DNA of 13,351 bases from Treponema sp. (GCA_017453705.1 JAFTEK010000020.1:1-13351); one strand, 5' to 3'; shown: positions 1 through 7,830, counted from the stretch's first letter. Numbers and translations: made by a program. Notes: generated by a model from the letters alone, not told the origin.

Positions 1-1
1 C

Positions 2-235
2 GCTTGGTATCCCCTCTACCTGAAGCCTATCAATAAGGGCGGGGTAGCCTTGTCCAAGATGGAGCTGAGTGTCCTTAAGTTTCTGGAGCATGGGAATACA
101 AAAGAGGAGATTGCAGAATGTTTCTTTGTCAGTGTAAATACGATAAAGTTCCACATGAAGAATATATACAAAAAGCTGGGGTGCAGCTCCGCTCTTCAAG
201 CAGTGTGGGAAGCCCGCTTGATAGGGGTAATTTAA
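2..235 (+). CDS. LuxR-family regulator, C-terminal HTH (5' partial)
   Basis: The reading frame is open from the left edge (first full codon at 2) to TAA at 233-235, so only the last 77 residues of a longer protein are seen. The visible part is a LuxR/GerE-type DNA-binding domain: an LSKMELSVLKFLEHGNTKEEIA stretch split over the first helices, then the recognition region VSVNTIKFHMKNIYKKLG, and a final helix ending in LIGVI. This matches the usual family pattern (E-VL-L--G-tn-EIA--L-VS--TVK-H--NIY-KLG). The N-terminal sensor or receiver part lies outside the window, so the signal cannot be told. A TTG at 50 could look like a start, but it would cut into the domain. The chemoreceptor gene begins 15 bases downstream on the same strand, so the two may be cotranscribed. 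Confidence 0.85.
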   Translation, partial: AWYPLYLKPINKGGVALSKMELSVLKFLEHGNTKEEIAECFFVSVNTIKFHMKNIYKKLGCSSALQAVWEARLIGVI

Positions 236-250
236 AACAGGAAATTCATT

Positions 251-2332
251 TTGAAAAGCAATAAGATGTCATTGAGGACAGAGGTTCTGGTGGGGAGCAT
301 TGGTTCAATGCTGGTCGTAACGCTTTTTTTGAGCGTGTCGTATATACTGCTGCTTAGGCATGTGGTAAAGGCTACAACCGTCAAATCTGTTGAGCAGGCG
401 ATGGAAACTTTGGATCAGGAAATTTCTGGCATACTGGGTGAATATAATGACTTGGTTGTAAACTTGTCCAATTCAATCACATACGTGGAGCCACGCGAGA
501 AGATAAGGGACGTGGTGAATGGCATAGGCAAGGATATGCCGTCCGACACCATGTGCTATTTTGCTAGCTACGAGCAGATTTGGGACGGTGGCTGTGTATA
601 CACGAATATAGGCTGGGAAGCACCTGCGGATTTTGATATTCAGTCTCGGCTCTGGCACAAAAACGCTGTGGCAAATCAGGGTAAAGTATGCTATACGGAG
701 CCATATACAGATGCAAATACTGGCAAGCTTAACATTACGCTCAGCTATAGGGTGCTGGATGGAAATGGAAAGCTCATTGGAATCGCAGCAGCGGATATAG
801 TTCTTGATGCGTTGAGCGATGCTGTAAAGAATATCAGCCTTTCACAAAACAGCCAGATAAACATTATCACCAAGGATGGTCTTTTCCTTACAAATAACGA
901 CTCCTCTGCGATAATGAAGCAGAACTACTTTGACGGCATTACATCCAAGTCAATAGATAGGACTGGCTATATGGATGGAACTGCCAAGGCTTTTATCGAA
1001 AGGGGGCTTTTTTGTGGTGTGCACCCTATTGAAAATACCGAGTGGTTTATCGTGGTGAATGGCCCTGAATCAGATTTCTCAGGTATGTATTATAAACTTG
1101 TTGCTTATGTGCTGATTGGTCTTGCATGTATAGTTCTCTTGATAATATTCATAGACGCACTTTTATCCAACAGGATTGCAAGCTGTTTTATGACCGTTGC
1201 TTCTGGTTGTGCGTTGATAGCCAATGGGGACTTTTCGAGAAAATATCCGGACTATTTTACAAAGGAAGCATCCCTTCTTTCTGGCGGATTCAACCTTTTC
1301 TCCGAGCGTCTGCAGGAAATGATTGGAACGATTAAGGGATCCAGCGAGACTTTGGATGTGGTTTCACAGAATATGAAGGAGAGTGTCGCTTCTGTCTCTG
1401 ACTCAATGACTAGCATCCGATTGAGCATAGGCAATGTGCTGGATCAGGTGCGAACTCAGTCTGATGGTTTTGACGTGGCATCTGGTGTAATAGAAGACGT
1501 TGCTTCCAGTATTTCTTCCGTGACCGAGAAGATAGGCTCCCAGACCAAGAGCATCCGCGAGTCCTCAGCGTCTGTAAGCCAGCTGCTCATGAGCATTGAG
1601 CAGGTGAGTGGTTCTATGGAAAGCATGGCGAGTTCTTTTGACTTGTTGGACAAGGAAGCTCAGAGCGGTATGTCCAAGCAGGAGAAGGTCAATGAGAGGA
1701 TTTCCCAGATTGAACAGCAGTCCAAGATGCTGCAGGAAGCCAACACTGCAATAGCTTCGATAGCGAGCCAGACTAACTTGCTTGCCATGAATGCCGCAAT
1801 AGAGGCGGCACATGCGGGTGAGGCGGGAAAAGGTTTTGCCGTCGTCGCGGATGAGATTCGTAAGCTTTCTGAGACTTCATCTGGCCAGTCCAAGACAATC
1901 GGCGAGCAACTTAAGAACATTCAGGACAGCATCGATGAGATAGTCGCCGCATCTCAGGATTCCAGTGCGGCATTCTCCGAGGTTTCCGCCCGCATACACG
2001 AGACGGACGGTTTGGTGCAGTCTGTCCGCGAGTCTCTGGAAAACCAGAACGAGGATTCGCGTGGTGTTATAGCATCTCTTGCGGATATGGACAGGACTGC
2101 GGAAGACGTGCGCAGTTCTTCCGGCAAGATGGCTGAAGGAAGCCACCGTATTATAGAAGAGATGGATAAGCTCCGTGATTCGCTCCAAGCTGTGCAGTCC
2201 AGTATGTCCGAGATGTCCGAGACTGCCCAAGGGGTCGTAAAGAGCGGAATGAGGCTGGATAAATGTGTGAATGAGCTGGATGCAAACGTTACCCAGCTAA
2301 GTGCTGACGTGAGGAAGTTCAAGACCGCATAG
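251..2332 (+). CDS. Methyl-accepting chemotaxis protein with dCache sensor
   Basis: This is a transmembrane chemoreceptor that passes ligand binding to the CheA/CheW array. Domains in order: membrane segment about residues 13-37; periplasmic dCache-type sensor about 40-275; second membrane segment about 280-304; HAMP-like linker about 305-360; a long coiled-coil signalling domain with the highly conserved hairpin tip near 502-545, including [15 protein letters not shown] and [16 protein letters not shown]. The sensor holds F128-x4-R133-x-W135-H136, Y152, D154 and D182, close to the amino-acid-binding signature of dCache_1 receptors, so an amino-acid ligand is inferred. No C-terminal CheR-docking pentapeptide is seen (the end is RKFKTA). 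The TTG start at 251 is chosen because AGGA at 239-242 lies 8 bases upstream; an ATG at 266 has no comparable site. Confidence 0.95.
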   Translation: MKSNKMSLRTEVLVGSIGSMLVVTLFLSVSYILLLRHVVKATTVKSVEQAMETLDQEISGILGEYNDLVVNLSNSITYVEPREKIRDVVNGIGKDMPSDTMCYFASYEQIWDGGCVYTNIGWEAPADFDIQSRLWHKNAVANQGKVCYTEPYTDANTGKLNITLSYRVLDGNGKLIGIAAADIVLDALSDAVKNISLSQNSQINIITKDGLFLTNNDSSAIMKQNYFDGITSKSIDRTGYMDGTAKAFIERGLFCGVHPIENTEWFIVVNGPESDFSGMYYKLVAYVLIGLACIVLLIIFIDALLSNRIASCFMTVASGCALIANGDFSRKYPDYFTKEASLLSGGFNLFSERLQEMIGTIKGSSETLDVVSQNMKESVASVSDSMTSIRLSIGNVLDQVRTQSDGFDVASGVIEDVASSISSVTEKIGSQTKSIRESSASVSQLLMSIEQVSGSMESMASSFDLLDKEAQSGMSKQEKVNERISQIEQQSKMLQEANTAIASIASQTNLLAMNAAIEAAHAGEAGKGFAVVADEIRKLSETSSGQSKTIGEQLKNIQDSIDEIVAASQDSSAAFSEVSARIHETDGLVQSVRESLENQNEDSRGVIASLADMDRTAEDVRSSSGKMAEGSHRIIEEMDKLRDSLQAVQSSMSEMSETAQGVVKSGMRLDKCVNELDANVTQLSADVRKFKTA

Positions 2333-2345
2333 TTTTCATCTGCCC

Positions 2346-2374
2346 TTGAATAAAAACAAGCAAAAATTTACAAT
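2346..2374 (+). promoter_or_regulatory. Sigma70-type promoter, start codon at predicted TSS
   Basis: A -35 box TTGAAT (2346-2351) and a -10 box TACAAT (2369-2374) are separated by exactly 17 bases. Transcription would start near 2381, only 2-3 bases before the ATG at 2384. The downstream gene has at best a weak GAG as ribosome site, so a near-leaderless message is inferred. Confidence 0.55.
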
Positions 2375-2383
2375 GAGCCAGAT

Positions 2384-2926
2384 ATGAATGGCGATTTGAT
2401 TGAACAGTTTGTTGACAGTGCCACCTTACAGGCAATGGATCTGCTTTTGAACACTGCCGACGAAGCTTCTGCCAACGAAGCCGGGGTCAAGCTTTCCGCT
2501 AGCTTTGAGGGTGGTAGCGAGGCCTTTAGGCATATAGTCCATAAGGAAGACTCTGGCGAGGAGAAGCTTGTCACGAGTTTCCACAACAACCTGGTTTTGC
2601 TTATTGAGAAGACCTGGGTGGAAAAGTCCGATGTCGCGCTCAAGGCACAGGTTCTGTACAGGCTTGAGGAATTCACCAAGTTCATGAACGTTGGCGGATA
2701 TTCACAGGCTTATCCTTTCTTTTTCAATATTGGCGAGGATGTTGTGTACTTGATGTTTGGTGCCCAGACCAAGAGCAAGTCTTTTGACGAGTACGCAATG
2801 AGGATTGACCCTGACTTTGGCCTTTTCTGGTGGTACGTCGAGTCTTTGCCCAGGGATGCTGACTGGTGTGACGGCAAAAAGCGGCTTGCAATCCTTTTGG
2901 GCATGTACTATCTGGCGAATTTTTAG
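2384..2926 (+). CDS. Conserved-looking protein of unknown function (180 aa)
   Basis: I do not recognise this family. The protein is acidic and soluble-looking, with no signal peptide or membrane segment. The N-terminal half is probably helical (residues 1-105, several Leu/Ala/Glu-rich stretches). The C-terminal half is rich in aromatics, with YPFFFNIGEDVVYLMFG near 107-123, FGLFWWYVESL near 146-156 and DWCDGKKRLAILLGMYYL near 161-178. It reads as a real gene: normal codon pattern, a promoter just upstream, and its TAG stop (2924-2926) overlaps the AGGAGG ribosome site of proA, so the two are probably translated from one message. It sits where proB often lies but bears no resemblance to glutamate 5-kinase. 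The ATG at 2384 is the first usable start; the next one (2435) would remove 17 residues. Confidence 0.75.
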   Translation: MNGDLIEQFVDSATLQAMDLLLNTADEASANEAGVKLSASFEGGSEAFRHIVHKEDSGEEKLVTSFHNNLVLLIEKTWVEKSDVALKAQVLYRLEEFTKFMNVGGYSQAYPFFFNIGEDVVYLMFGAQTKSKSFDEYAMRIDPDFGLFWWYVESLPRDADWCDGKKRLAILLGMYYLANF

Positions 2927-2935
2927 GAGGCTCGG

Positions 2936-4222
2936 ATGGAAATAGATGCCGTATGCAAGAGGCTTAGGGGCGGGGCTGACAAGCTTGCCACTCATACTGC
3001 GGCTCAGAAGAACCATGCGCTTGAGTGTGTTAAGGAGTCTTTGGTCAAGAGCAGGGATCTTATCCTTTCTGCCAATGCGCAGGATGTGGAGTCTGCCCGT
3101 AAGCAGGGGGTCTCTGAGGCTCTTGTGGAGCGGCTGGCTCTGAATGTCAATAAATTCAACTCAATCATACAGAGCATTGATGTAATCATAGGGCAGAAGG
3201 ATCCGATTGGCGAGGAAATTGCCGGTTGGCGCGCCCCAAAAGGTATGCAGATACGGCAAGTTCGTGTTCCCCTGGGGGTCGTGGGCATAATATACGAATC
3301 CCGGCCTAATGTTACGGTGGATGCTTTTTCGCTGGCCTATAAGAGTGGCAATGCCATCCTGCTGAGGGGGTCTTCTTCTGCCTTGAGTTCCAACAAGGCC
3401 ATCGTGTCGGCGATTGTGCACGGTCTGGGTCAGGCTGGCAGCGATGGAGTCCGTGATGCCTTGTACTTGAGCGAGGAGACAGGTCACGAGGATGTGGATC
3501 AGATGCTGGCCGCTGTGGGCAAGATAGACGTGTTGCTGCCGCGAGGTTCTTCCAGGCTTATAAATGCTGTAGTGGAAAAAGCCAAGGTTCCCGTTATTCA
3601 GACGGGAGCCGGGGTGTGTCACCTGTATGTGGACGAGTCCGCTGATGTCAGTATGGCGATAAACCTGACCCGCAACTCCAAGATGCAGAGGCCTGGGGCA
3701 TGTAACGCCATAGAGACCCTGCTCGTGAACAAGAAGCTTGCAAGTGAGTTCCTGCCTGCGTTGGCAAGGTCTCTGGAGGGGCAGGTTAAGCTGCGGGCCG
3801 ATGAGGTTTCCTATCCGCTGCTATATGAGACCCTGCGTAAGAGCGGGATACTGGATCAAAACCCTGACTGCATAGACTGGGCCGGAAAGGATGACTTTGG
3901 CTTTGAATTTCTGGACTACATACTGGCTGTAAAGTGCGTTGGCTCCGTGGAAGAGGCGGTGGACTTCATAAACTCCCATAACACAAAACATTCTGAGTGC
4001 ATTGTCACCAATGACAGGCGCAATGCCCGCTACTTCCAGTCCCGCGTGGATGCCGCCTGTGTCTACGTCAATGCCAGCACCCGCTTTACTGACGGCGGGG
4101 AGTTTGGATTTGGCGCGGAGCTGGGCATTAGCACGCAGAAGTTGCACGCACGAGGGCCTATGGGCATAAGCGCGCTGACTACGACAAAGTTCCTAATAGA
4201 CGGAGACGGGCAGGTAAGGTAA
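2936..4222 (+). CDS. proA: Gamma-glutamyl phosphate reductase (ProA)
   Basis: ProA (glutamate-5-semialdehyde dehydrogenase, EC 1.2.1.41) reduces gamma-glutamyl phosphate with NADPH in the cytoplasm, the second step of proline synthesis. At 428 residues it is full length. Family motifs occur in order: GVVGIIYESRPNVT near 116-129, LLRGSSSALSSN near 143-154, LLPRGSSRLINAVVEKAKVP near 202-221, the catalytic cysteine in RPGACNAIETLLV (Cys256), and the C-terminal VNASTRFTDGGEFGFGAELG followed by ISTQKLHARGPMG. The start is firm: AGGAGG at 2925-2930 lies 5 bases before the ATG. That site overlaps the stop codon of the 180-residue gene upstream, suggesting coupled translation. ProB is not adjacent in this window. 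Confidence 0.97.
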   Translation: MEIDAVCKRLRGGADKLATHTAAQKNHALECVKESLVKSRDLILSANAQDVESARKQGVSEALVERLALNVNKFNSIIQSIDVIIGQKDPIGEEIAGWRAPKGMQIRQVRVPLGVVGIIYESRPNVTVDAFSLAYKSGNAILLRGSSSALSSNKAIVSAIVHGLGQAGSDGVRDALYLSEETGHEDVDQMLAAVGKIDVLLPRGSSRLINAVVEKAKVPVIQTGAGVCHLYVDESADVSMAINLTRNSKMQRPGACNAIETLLVNKKLASEFLPALARSLEGQVKLRADEVSYPLLYETLRKSGILDQNPDCIDWAGKDDFGFEFLDYILAVKCVGSVEEAVDFINSHNTKHSECIVTNDRRNARYFQSRVDAACVYVNASTRFTDGGEFGFGAELGISTQKLHARGPMGISALTTTKFLIDGDGQVR

Positions 4223-4227
4223 CGGGG

Positions 4228-4270
4228 CCTTGGGCAAATAGCCCTGGGCAAAATAGCCTTGGGCAAATAG
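4228..4270 (+). repeat. Three tandem 14-15 bp repeats after proA
   Basis: Three imperfect copies of CCTTGGGCAAATAG lie head to tail: 4228-4241, 4242-4256 (CCCTGGGCAAAATAG) and 4257-4270. The first and third are identical. The GGGCAAATAGCCC at 4232-4244 can form a short hairpin, and each unit repeats that potential. The array fills the 84-base gap between the ends of the convergent proA and TPR-lipoprotein genes. It may contribute to transcription termination, but no clear stem with a T-run is present. Confidence 0.8.
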
Positions 4271-4276
4271 CTGCGG

Positions 4277-4292
4277 GCTTTTGCGACTGCCT
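4277..4292 (-). repeat. 16-bp dispersed repeat, copy A
   Basis: GCTTTTGCGACTGCCT here is the exact reverse complement of 10213-10228. Both copies lie between genes and near short tandem arrays. Confidence 0.6.
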
Positions 4293-4306
4293 CAGCTGTC
4301 CGCCTG

Positions 4307-5383
4307 TTACAGCTTTTCCCCATAGTAGATTCCCGCCCATTCCCAGCGGCCGTGAACCGACGGGTCGGACGGGAAGTTGACCTTGCGGAAGTACAGGTAC
4401 CAGACGTTGACGTAGCGGACGCTCCAGCCCCATGTCCTGAAGTAGGCTTCGGTAGGGGTGGAGCTGGGATCCAGCTTGTCAGTGCAGTGTATCTTGTTGC
4501 CCCTCATATAGTCATGCATGGAGAAGAACCTCTGGGAGTTCTCGTCACTGTCATCCTGCCTCCATGACATGGCAAAGAAGTTGACCTTGGATCTGTACCT
4601 GTCCAGAGCTCTCCAGTCGTACTTGTTTATGGCGACCTTCACCGCCGAAACCAAATCTTCCAGCGTGGCGAATGTCCAGTCCTTGGACGATTTGCTGAAG
4701 TCTATGAGCTGTTTCGCGCTCGCGTAGGCATTGGGCCTGCCTTGAATCTGTATGTTCTGTGCGTCCGCCCGGTTTAAAAAGAGGTCGAAAGTCTTTAACG
4801 CCTGGTCCCACTCTCCTTCGTTCTCATACTCCAGCGCGAGCCTGTAGTAGATTTCGGTGATGTTGACGTTGTTGGGGAACTGGGAGACCAGCTGGTTGAA
4901 GTACGTTATGCGGTTCTCGCTTGTTTCGCTTATCCTGATGAGCTTTTGCAGGCTCAGGAAGTGGATGGACTGACCTTGCACCATGAGGTCGGGGTAGTTC
5001 TTGATTATCCGCTCCAGATAGTAGCGGGCTATGGGGCGGGAGTCGTTCTCAAGGTATGCGTTGGCCGTCATAAGGAGCCAGTAGGCGTTGTACTTGTCAT
5101 CGGGATTCTTTTCAACCCAGTCAGTGAGGAATATGATGAGCGAGTTGTAGTCCTTGGTCGCCATCATGGTCTGTGCAATCTGTTTGACCAAGGCACAGCG
5201 GCTGTCTTCGTCAAAACCGCCTGCTTGCAGCAGCTTTTCCAGCTCCACCCTGGTCTTCTGTGCTTTCTTTATTGACTGGTCGGCCTTGCTTTCTTCCTGT
5301 GCGCAGGAACACAGGGCAATGGCCATGGATGCCAGCAGTCCTGCAAGACGCAGGCCAAATGTAACTTTTATCCCCTTGAGCAT
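4307..5383 (-). CDS. TPR-type lipoprotein, function unknown
   Basis: The first 26 residues form a lipoprotein signal: a basic start, a hydrophobic core (LAGLLASMAIAL), then the lipobox L-C-S-Cys27, so the mature protein is probably lipid-anchored in the envelope. After a charged helix (about 30-60) come several helix-turn-helix repeats of TPR/BamD-like style, clearest near 95-145 (AYLENDSRPIARYYLERII, then NYP) and 175-208 (YYRLALEYENEGEWDQAL). The last 60 residues are rich in Trp and Tyr (RTWGWSVRYVNVWYLYFRK) and look like a separate small beta domain. I cannot name the family. It probably scaffolds envelope proteins, as TPR lipoproteins commonly do. The ATG at 5383 lacks a Shine-Dalgarno and lies about 2 bases from the predicted transcription start. 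It is divergent from the LiaI-like gene at 5481. Confidence 0.85.
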   Translation of the reverse strand: MLKGIKVTFGLRLAGLLASMAIALCSCAQEESKADQSIKKAQKTRVELEKLLQAGGFDEDSRCALVKQIAQTMMATKDYNSLIIFLTDWVEKNPDDKYNAYWLLMTANAYLENDSRPIARYYLERIIKNYPDLMVQGQSIHFLSLQKLIRISETSENRITYFNQLVSQFPNNVNITEIYYRLALEYENEGEWDQALKTFDLFLNRADAQNIQIQGRPNAYASAKQLIDFSKSSKDWTFATLEDLVSAVKVAINKYDWRALDRYRSKVNFFAMSWRQDDSDENSQRFFSMHDYMRGNKIHCTDKLDPSSTPTEAYFRTWGWSVRYVNVWYLYFRKVNFPSDPSVHGRWEWAGIYYGEKL

Positions 5384-5391
5384 ATTAATTT

Positions 5392-5420
5392 ATTGTAATA
5401 TAGCGCGGGGATATTGGCAA
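5392..5420 (-). promoter_or_regulatory. Promoter for the TPR lipoprotein gene
   Basis: Read on the minus strand, TTGCCA (5420-5415) and TACAAT (5397-5392) are 17 bases apart. The start would fall near 5385, two bases from the ATG at 5383. The -35 box overlaps by five bases the -35 box of the promoter pointing the other way. Confidence 0.6.
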
Positions 5421-5430
5421 TAAGCCCGCG
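5404..5430. promoter_or_regulatory. 27-bp dyad over the divergent -35 boxes (candidate operator)
   Basis: The sequence reads CGCGGG-N2-TATTG-G-CAATA-N2-CCCGCG, a palindrome with 11 of 13 base pairs matched and its centre at 5417. That centre is in the shared -35 region of both promoters, a position where a dimeric regulator would affect both genes. No binding protein can be named. Confidence 0.55.
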
Positions 5431-5442
5431 TTGTTATATAAT
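5414..5442 (+). promoter_or_regulatory. Promoter for the LiaI-like / TPR operon
   Basis: TTGGCA (5414-5419) and a perfect TATAAT (5437-5442) are 17 bases apart, giving a predicted start near 5449 and a leader of about 32 bases before the ATG at 5481. Confidence 0.7.
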
Positions 5443-5480
5443 GTATATTTGTGAAAAAAGTAAGGGGATGTTTGCTGTAG

Positions 5481-6107
5481 ATGGCGACAGACGGCGACAA
5501 TAAGCAAGTTTTCATGAAACTTCACAAGATAAAGTACCGCAGGGAGGGGAAAGTCCTGCTTGCGCTCGGCCTTTTGCTCGTTTTGTCAGGCCTCTTCATC
5601 TTTGTGGGCAACCAGGAGTCCGCCGTAAAGGTTTTTGCCCTGAGACCCGTCATCTTCCTGGGGCTGGGAATCCTGCTCCTTTTCTGGTCGCTGGCTTTGT
5701 CCAGCAGCAGCCTTTCACTTTTTTTCGGTCTCTTCTTCCTTTTGATAGGCTCTGTTCTTTTGCTAGTGGACTCTGGCATTCTGCCTTGTGGCTTTTCGCA
5801 ATTATGGCCGACAATAATGATAGCGGCTGCGCTTTCGCTGTTTCCTGCTGGACTGTACAAGGCCAGGCGTGTGCGGACGGTTTACCTTTTCCCTGCTATA
5901 ATGATACTGCTGCTGGGAATTGTGTTCCTCTTGTTCTCGCTCCATGTGATTCCCATTTCCTTTAGGGTATTCGTGGCACGTTGCTGGCCGCTGTTGATAA
6001 TAGTGTCGGGCGTGGTGCTTGTTGTTATTTTTTATGTTCAGCAGCTGAATGCGAAGGATTTTCCGTATCTGGAAGACGATTCGCTTGTAGATGGAGATGA
6101 AAAGTAA
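5481..6107 (+). CDS. Six-helix LiaI/LiaF-like membrane protein
   Basis: An integral membrane protein of 208 residues with six predicted helices near 25-43, 54-73, 78-96, 108-125, 134-154 and 168-186, and a short acidic cytoplasmic-looking tail. Helices 4 and 6 begin with LWPTIMI and CWPLLIIVSGVVL, and helix 2 contains RPVIFLGLGILLL. This repeating W/R-P-x-x-hydrophobic-G pattern is typical of the LiaI-LiaF-like / DUF5668 membrane region found in envelope-stress proteins, so an envelope role is inferred, not shown. The ATG at 5481 has AAGGGG 13 bases upstream, a rather long spacing; an in-frame ATG at 5514 would remove 11 polar residues. The TPR gene follows without a gap, so the two form an operon. 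Confidence 0.85.
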   Translation: MATDGDNKQVFMKLHKIKYRREGKVLLALGLLLVLSGLFIFVGNQESAVKVFALRPVIFLGLGILLLFWSLALSSSSLSLFFGLFFLLIGSVLLLVDSGILPCGFSQLWPTIMIAAALSLFPAGLYKARRVRTVYLFPAIMILLLGIVFLLFSLHVIPISFRVFVARCWPLLIIVSGVVLVVIFYVQQLNAKDFPYLEDDSLVDGDEK

Positions 6108-6108
6108 G

Positions 6109-7830
6109 ATGAAGCTGGGATTTGTCAGCAACGGACTTATAAAACTCGCTTGTTTCCTCTGCATCCTCTTGCTGCCCGTGTGCGTCTCCGCCGCTTCGAA
6201 GAAGGACGCTGAGGTCGTTGGAACCAGCATCCCTGTTCCAGAATCCATAAAATCCAAGTCCCGCGTATCTTTTTCAGACATAAAGCCCAGGATCATAGAC
6301 TTGATAGAAGACGGCTCCCCCAGGTCACTGGAAGTCGCCGCCCGCCTGTTGCACCGCAGCGATGTCTCGACTTATACGGACAACGAGAAGCTCCTCCTTC
6401 AGGTTTGCTCCACGATGATGGAATACTGCTGGCCTTCTTACAAGGTCAGCTGGACTTGTCCTGAGCTAAAGGGTTCCAATTACTATACAAATGTCATTTT
6501 CAGCGTCAGAAACGGAATGTACGAGGCTCCGAAAGCTGACGGCTTTATAGCGAATGTTTTGCCCTGCGTCAGCCTTTTTTCCGCTCCCAAGGACACTTCT
6601 TCCATTGCTTCCATCAAGGCGGTTCTGGAGAAGGCCCTGGAGACGAGGAGCAACTCTACCATTGCCAACTACATGATGGCGACCATATTGCAGCGGCAGG
6701 GAAAGCCCTCCAAGGCCATGAGCTATGTAAAACGTGCCCTGGTAAAGGACTCTTCCAACAAGGATATGCTTGCCTTCCAGATGATGCTGTACAGCTCTCT
6801 TGGCAAGTATGACGAGGCCTTGGGGGTAGGGGAGAAGATTCTGTCTTGTGATCCGCAGAACATCGTTGCCCTTGAGATTTGCTGCGATGTGTACCGGGCC
6901 AAGGGTGAGATAGCCAAAGCCGGCGACCTGGCTGCCCAGATTCTGATGCTGGACAGCAGGAAGGTCAAGTACCTGTTGGTTCGCTCAGAGGCTGTGATGG
7001 CCACAGGGGACTATGTGAAGGCTTCCACGATGCTGGATGCCTATTCACGTACCGCCAGCAAGGAGAAGGACTATTATCTGCTCAAGTCCCGCCTGCAGCT
7101 TGAGTGGAACAAGAGTCCTGCCGCTGCTGCCGAGACCTTGGGGCAGGCTCTCCTCCAGTATCCTGATGACAGCGACATCATGCTGGCCGCTGCCAGGACG
7201 GCCTCCGAGGGAGACATGAAGCTGGCTGGAAAGACGGCCTTGGAGTTTATCCGCAGGATTCTGAAAAAAGACAAGGGCAACGTGGAGGCTACGAAGCTTT
7301 GCATTGCCGAGCTTGCCAAGGAATCTAGCTATGAGGAAGCCTATGAGCTTTCCAGTTCCTTTGTTGCAAATGATTCTTCCATAGCACATATACACATAGG
7401 GATTTGCCTGGAGCTTGGGAAGTTTGAAGAGGCAAAGGATATGGCGACTTCCCTTTACAGCAGGAACAGGTCTGATTTGGATGCCCAGAAGTCCTATATC
7501 AAGGTCTTGGTCGCTACAGGGCGCAAGGCCGAAGCCCAGGGGATGATCGCCGCCTTGATGGAAGGCGCGGATTCTTCTATGAAGAGCTTCCTTTACTATG
7601 AGCAGAGTTTCCTTTCCGTGGACGATAAGGATGCCGTGGCTATGCTGCGTTCCAGTTTGACCCAGAATCCCCGCAACACGGACTCACTTACCCGCCTGTA
7701 TGAGATTTATTCTAGCAAGAAAGACTGGAAGAGGGCGCAGTATTACATTAGGCAGGTTGTCGCGCTCAACCCCAACAATAAGAAAGCCCTTGCAATGAGC
7801 CAGAAGCTCAGCAAGGAGATGAACAACTAA
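6109..7830 (+). CDS. Secreted TPR-repeat protein
   Basis: The protein starts with a Sec signal peptide (MKLGFVSNGLIKLACFLCILLLPVCVSA, split at VSA|ASKK). A non-repeat region with several Trp and Cys follows (to about residue 165), then a long run of TPR-like helical repeats to the end, for example NYMMATILQRQGKPSKAM, MLYSSLGKYDEALGVGEKIL and LYEIYSSKKDWKRAQYYI, with the usual G-x-x-x-x-A spacing. It probably acts as an envelope scaffold or assembly factor; the partner is unknown. I chose ATG 6109, one base after the upstream stop (TAA 6105-6107), because GGAG at 6093-6096 precedes it and the signal peptide is then canonical. ATGs at 6091 and 6097 are possible and would overlap the upstream gene by 17 or 11 bases. 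The last four bases overlap the convergent PII-like gene. Confidence 0.9.
   Translation: MKLGFVSNGLIKLACFLCILLLPVCVSAASKKDAEVVGTSIPVPESIKSKSRVSFSDIKPRIIDLIEDGSPRSLEVAARLLHRSDVSTYTDNEKLLLQVCSTMMEYCWPSYKVSWTCPELKGSNYYTNVIFSVRNGMYEAPKADGFIANVLPCVSLFSAPKDTSSIASIKAVLEKALETRSNSTIANYMMATILQRQGKPSKAMSYVKRALVKDSSNKDMLAFQMMLYSSLGKYDEALGVGEKILSCDPQNIVALEICCDVYRAKGEIAKAGDLAAQILMLDSRKVKYLLVRSEAVMATGDYVKASTMLDAYSRTASKEKDYYLLKSRLQLEWNKSPAAAAETLGQALLQYPDDSDIMLAAARTASEGDMKLAGKTALEFIRRILKKDKGNVEATKLCIAELAKESSYEEAYELSSSFVANDSSIAHIHIGICLELGKFEEAKDMATSLYSRNRSDLDAQKSYIKVLVATGRKAEAQGMIAALMEGADSSMKSFLYYEQSFLSVDDKDAVAMLRSSLTQNPRNTDSLTRLYEIYSSKKDWKRAQYYIRQVVALNPNNKKALAMSQKLSKEMNN

Noticed and set aside
1877..2322. Long minus-strand frames opposite the chemoreceptor signalling domain
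   Set aside because: The plus strand encodes the highly conserved receptor tip; the antisense frames lack start signals and resemble no family.
4294..4318. AGCTG/CAGCT inverted repeat followed by TTTT as a proA terminator
   Set aside because: Only five base pairs with an 11-base loop, and the right arm lies inside the opposing coding region; too weak to call.
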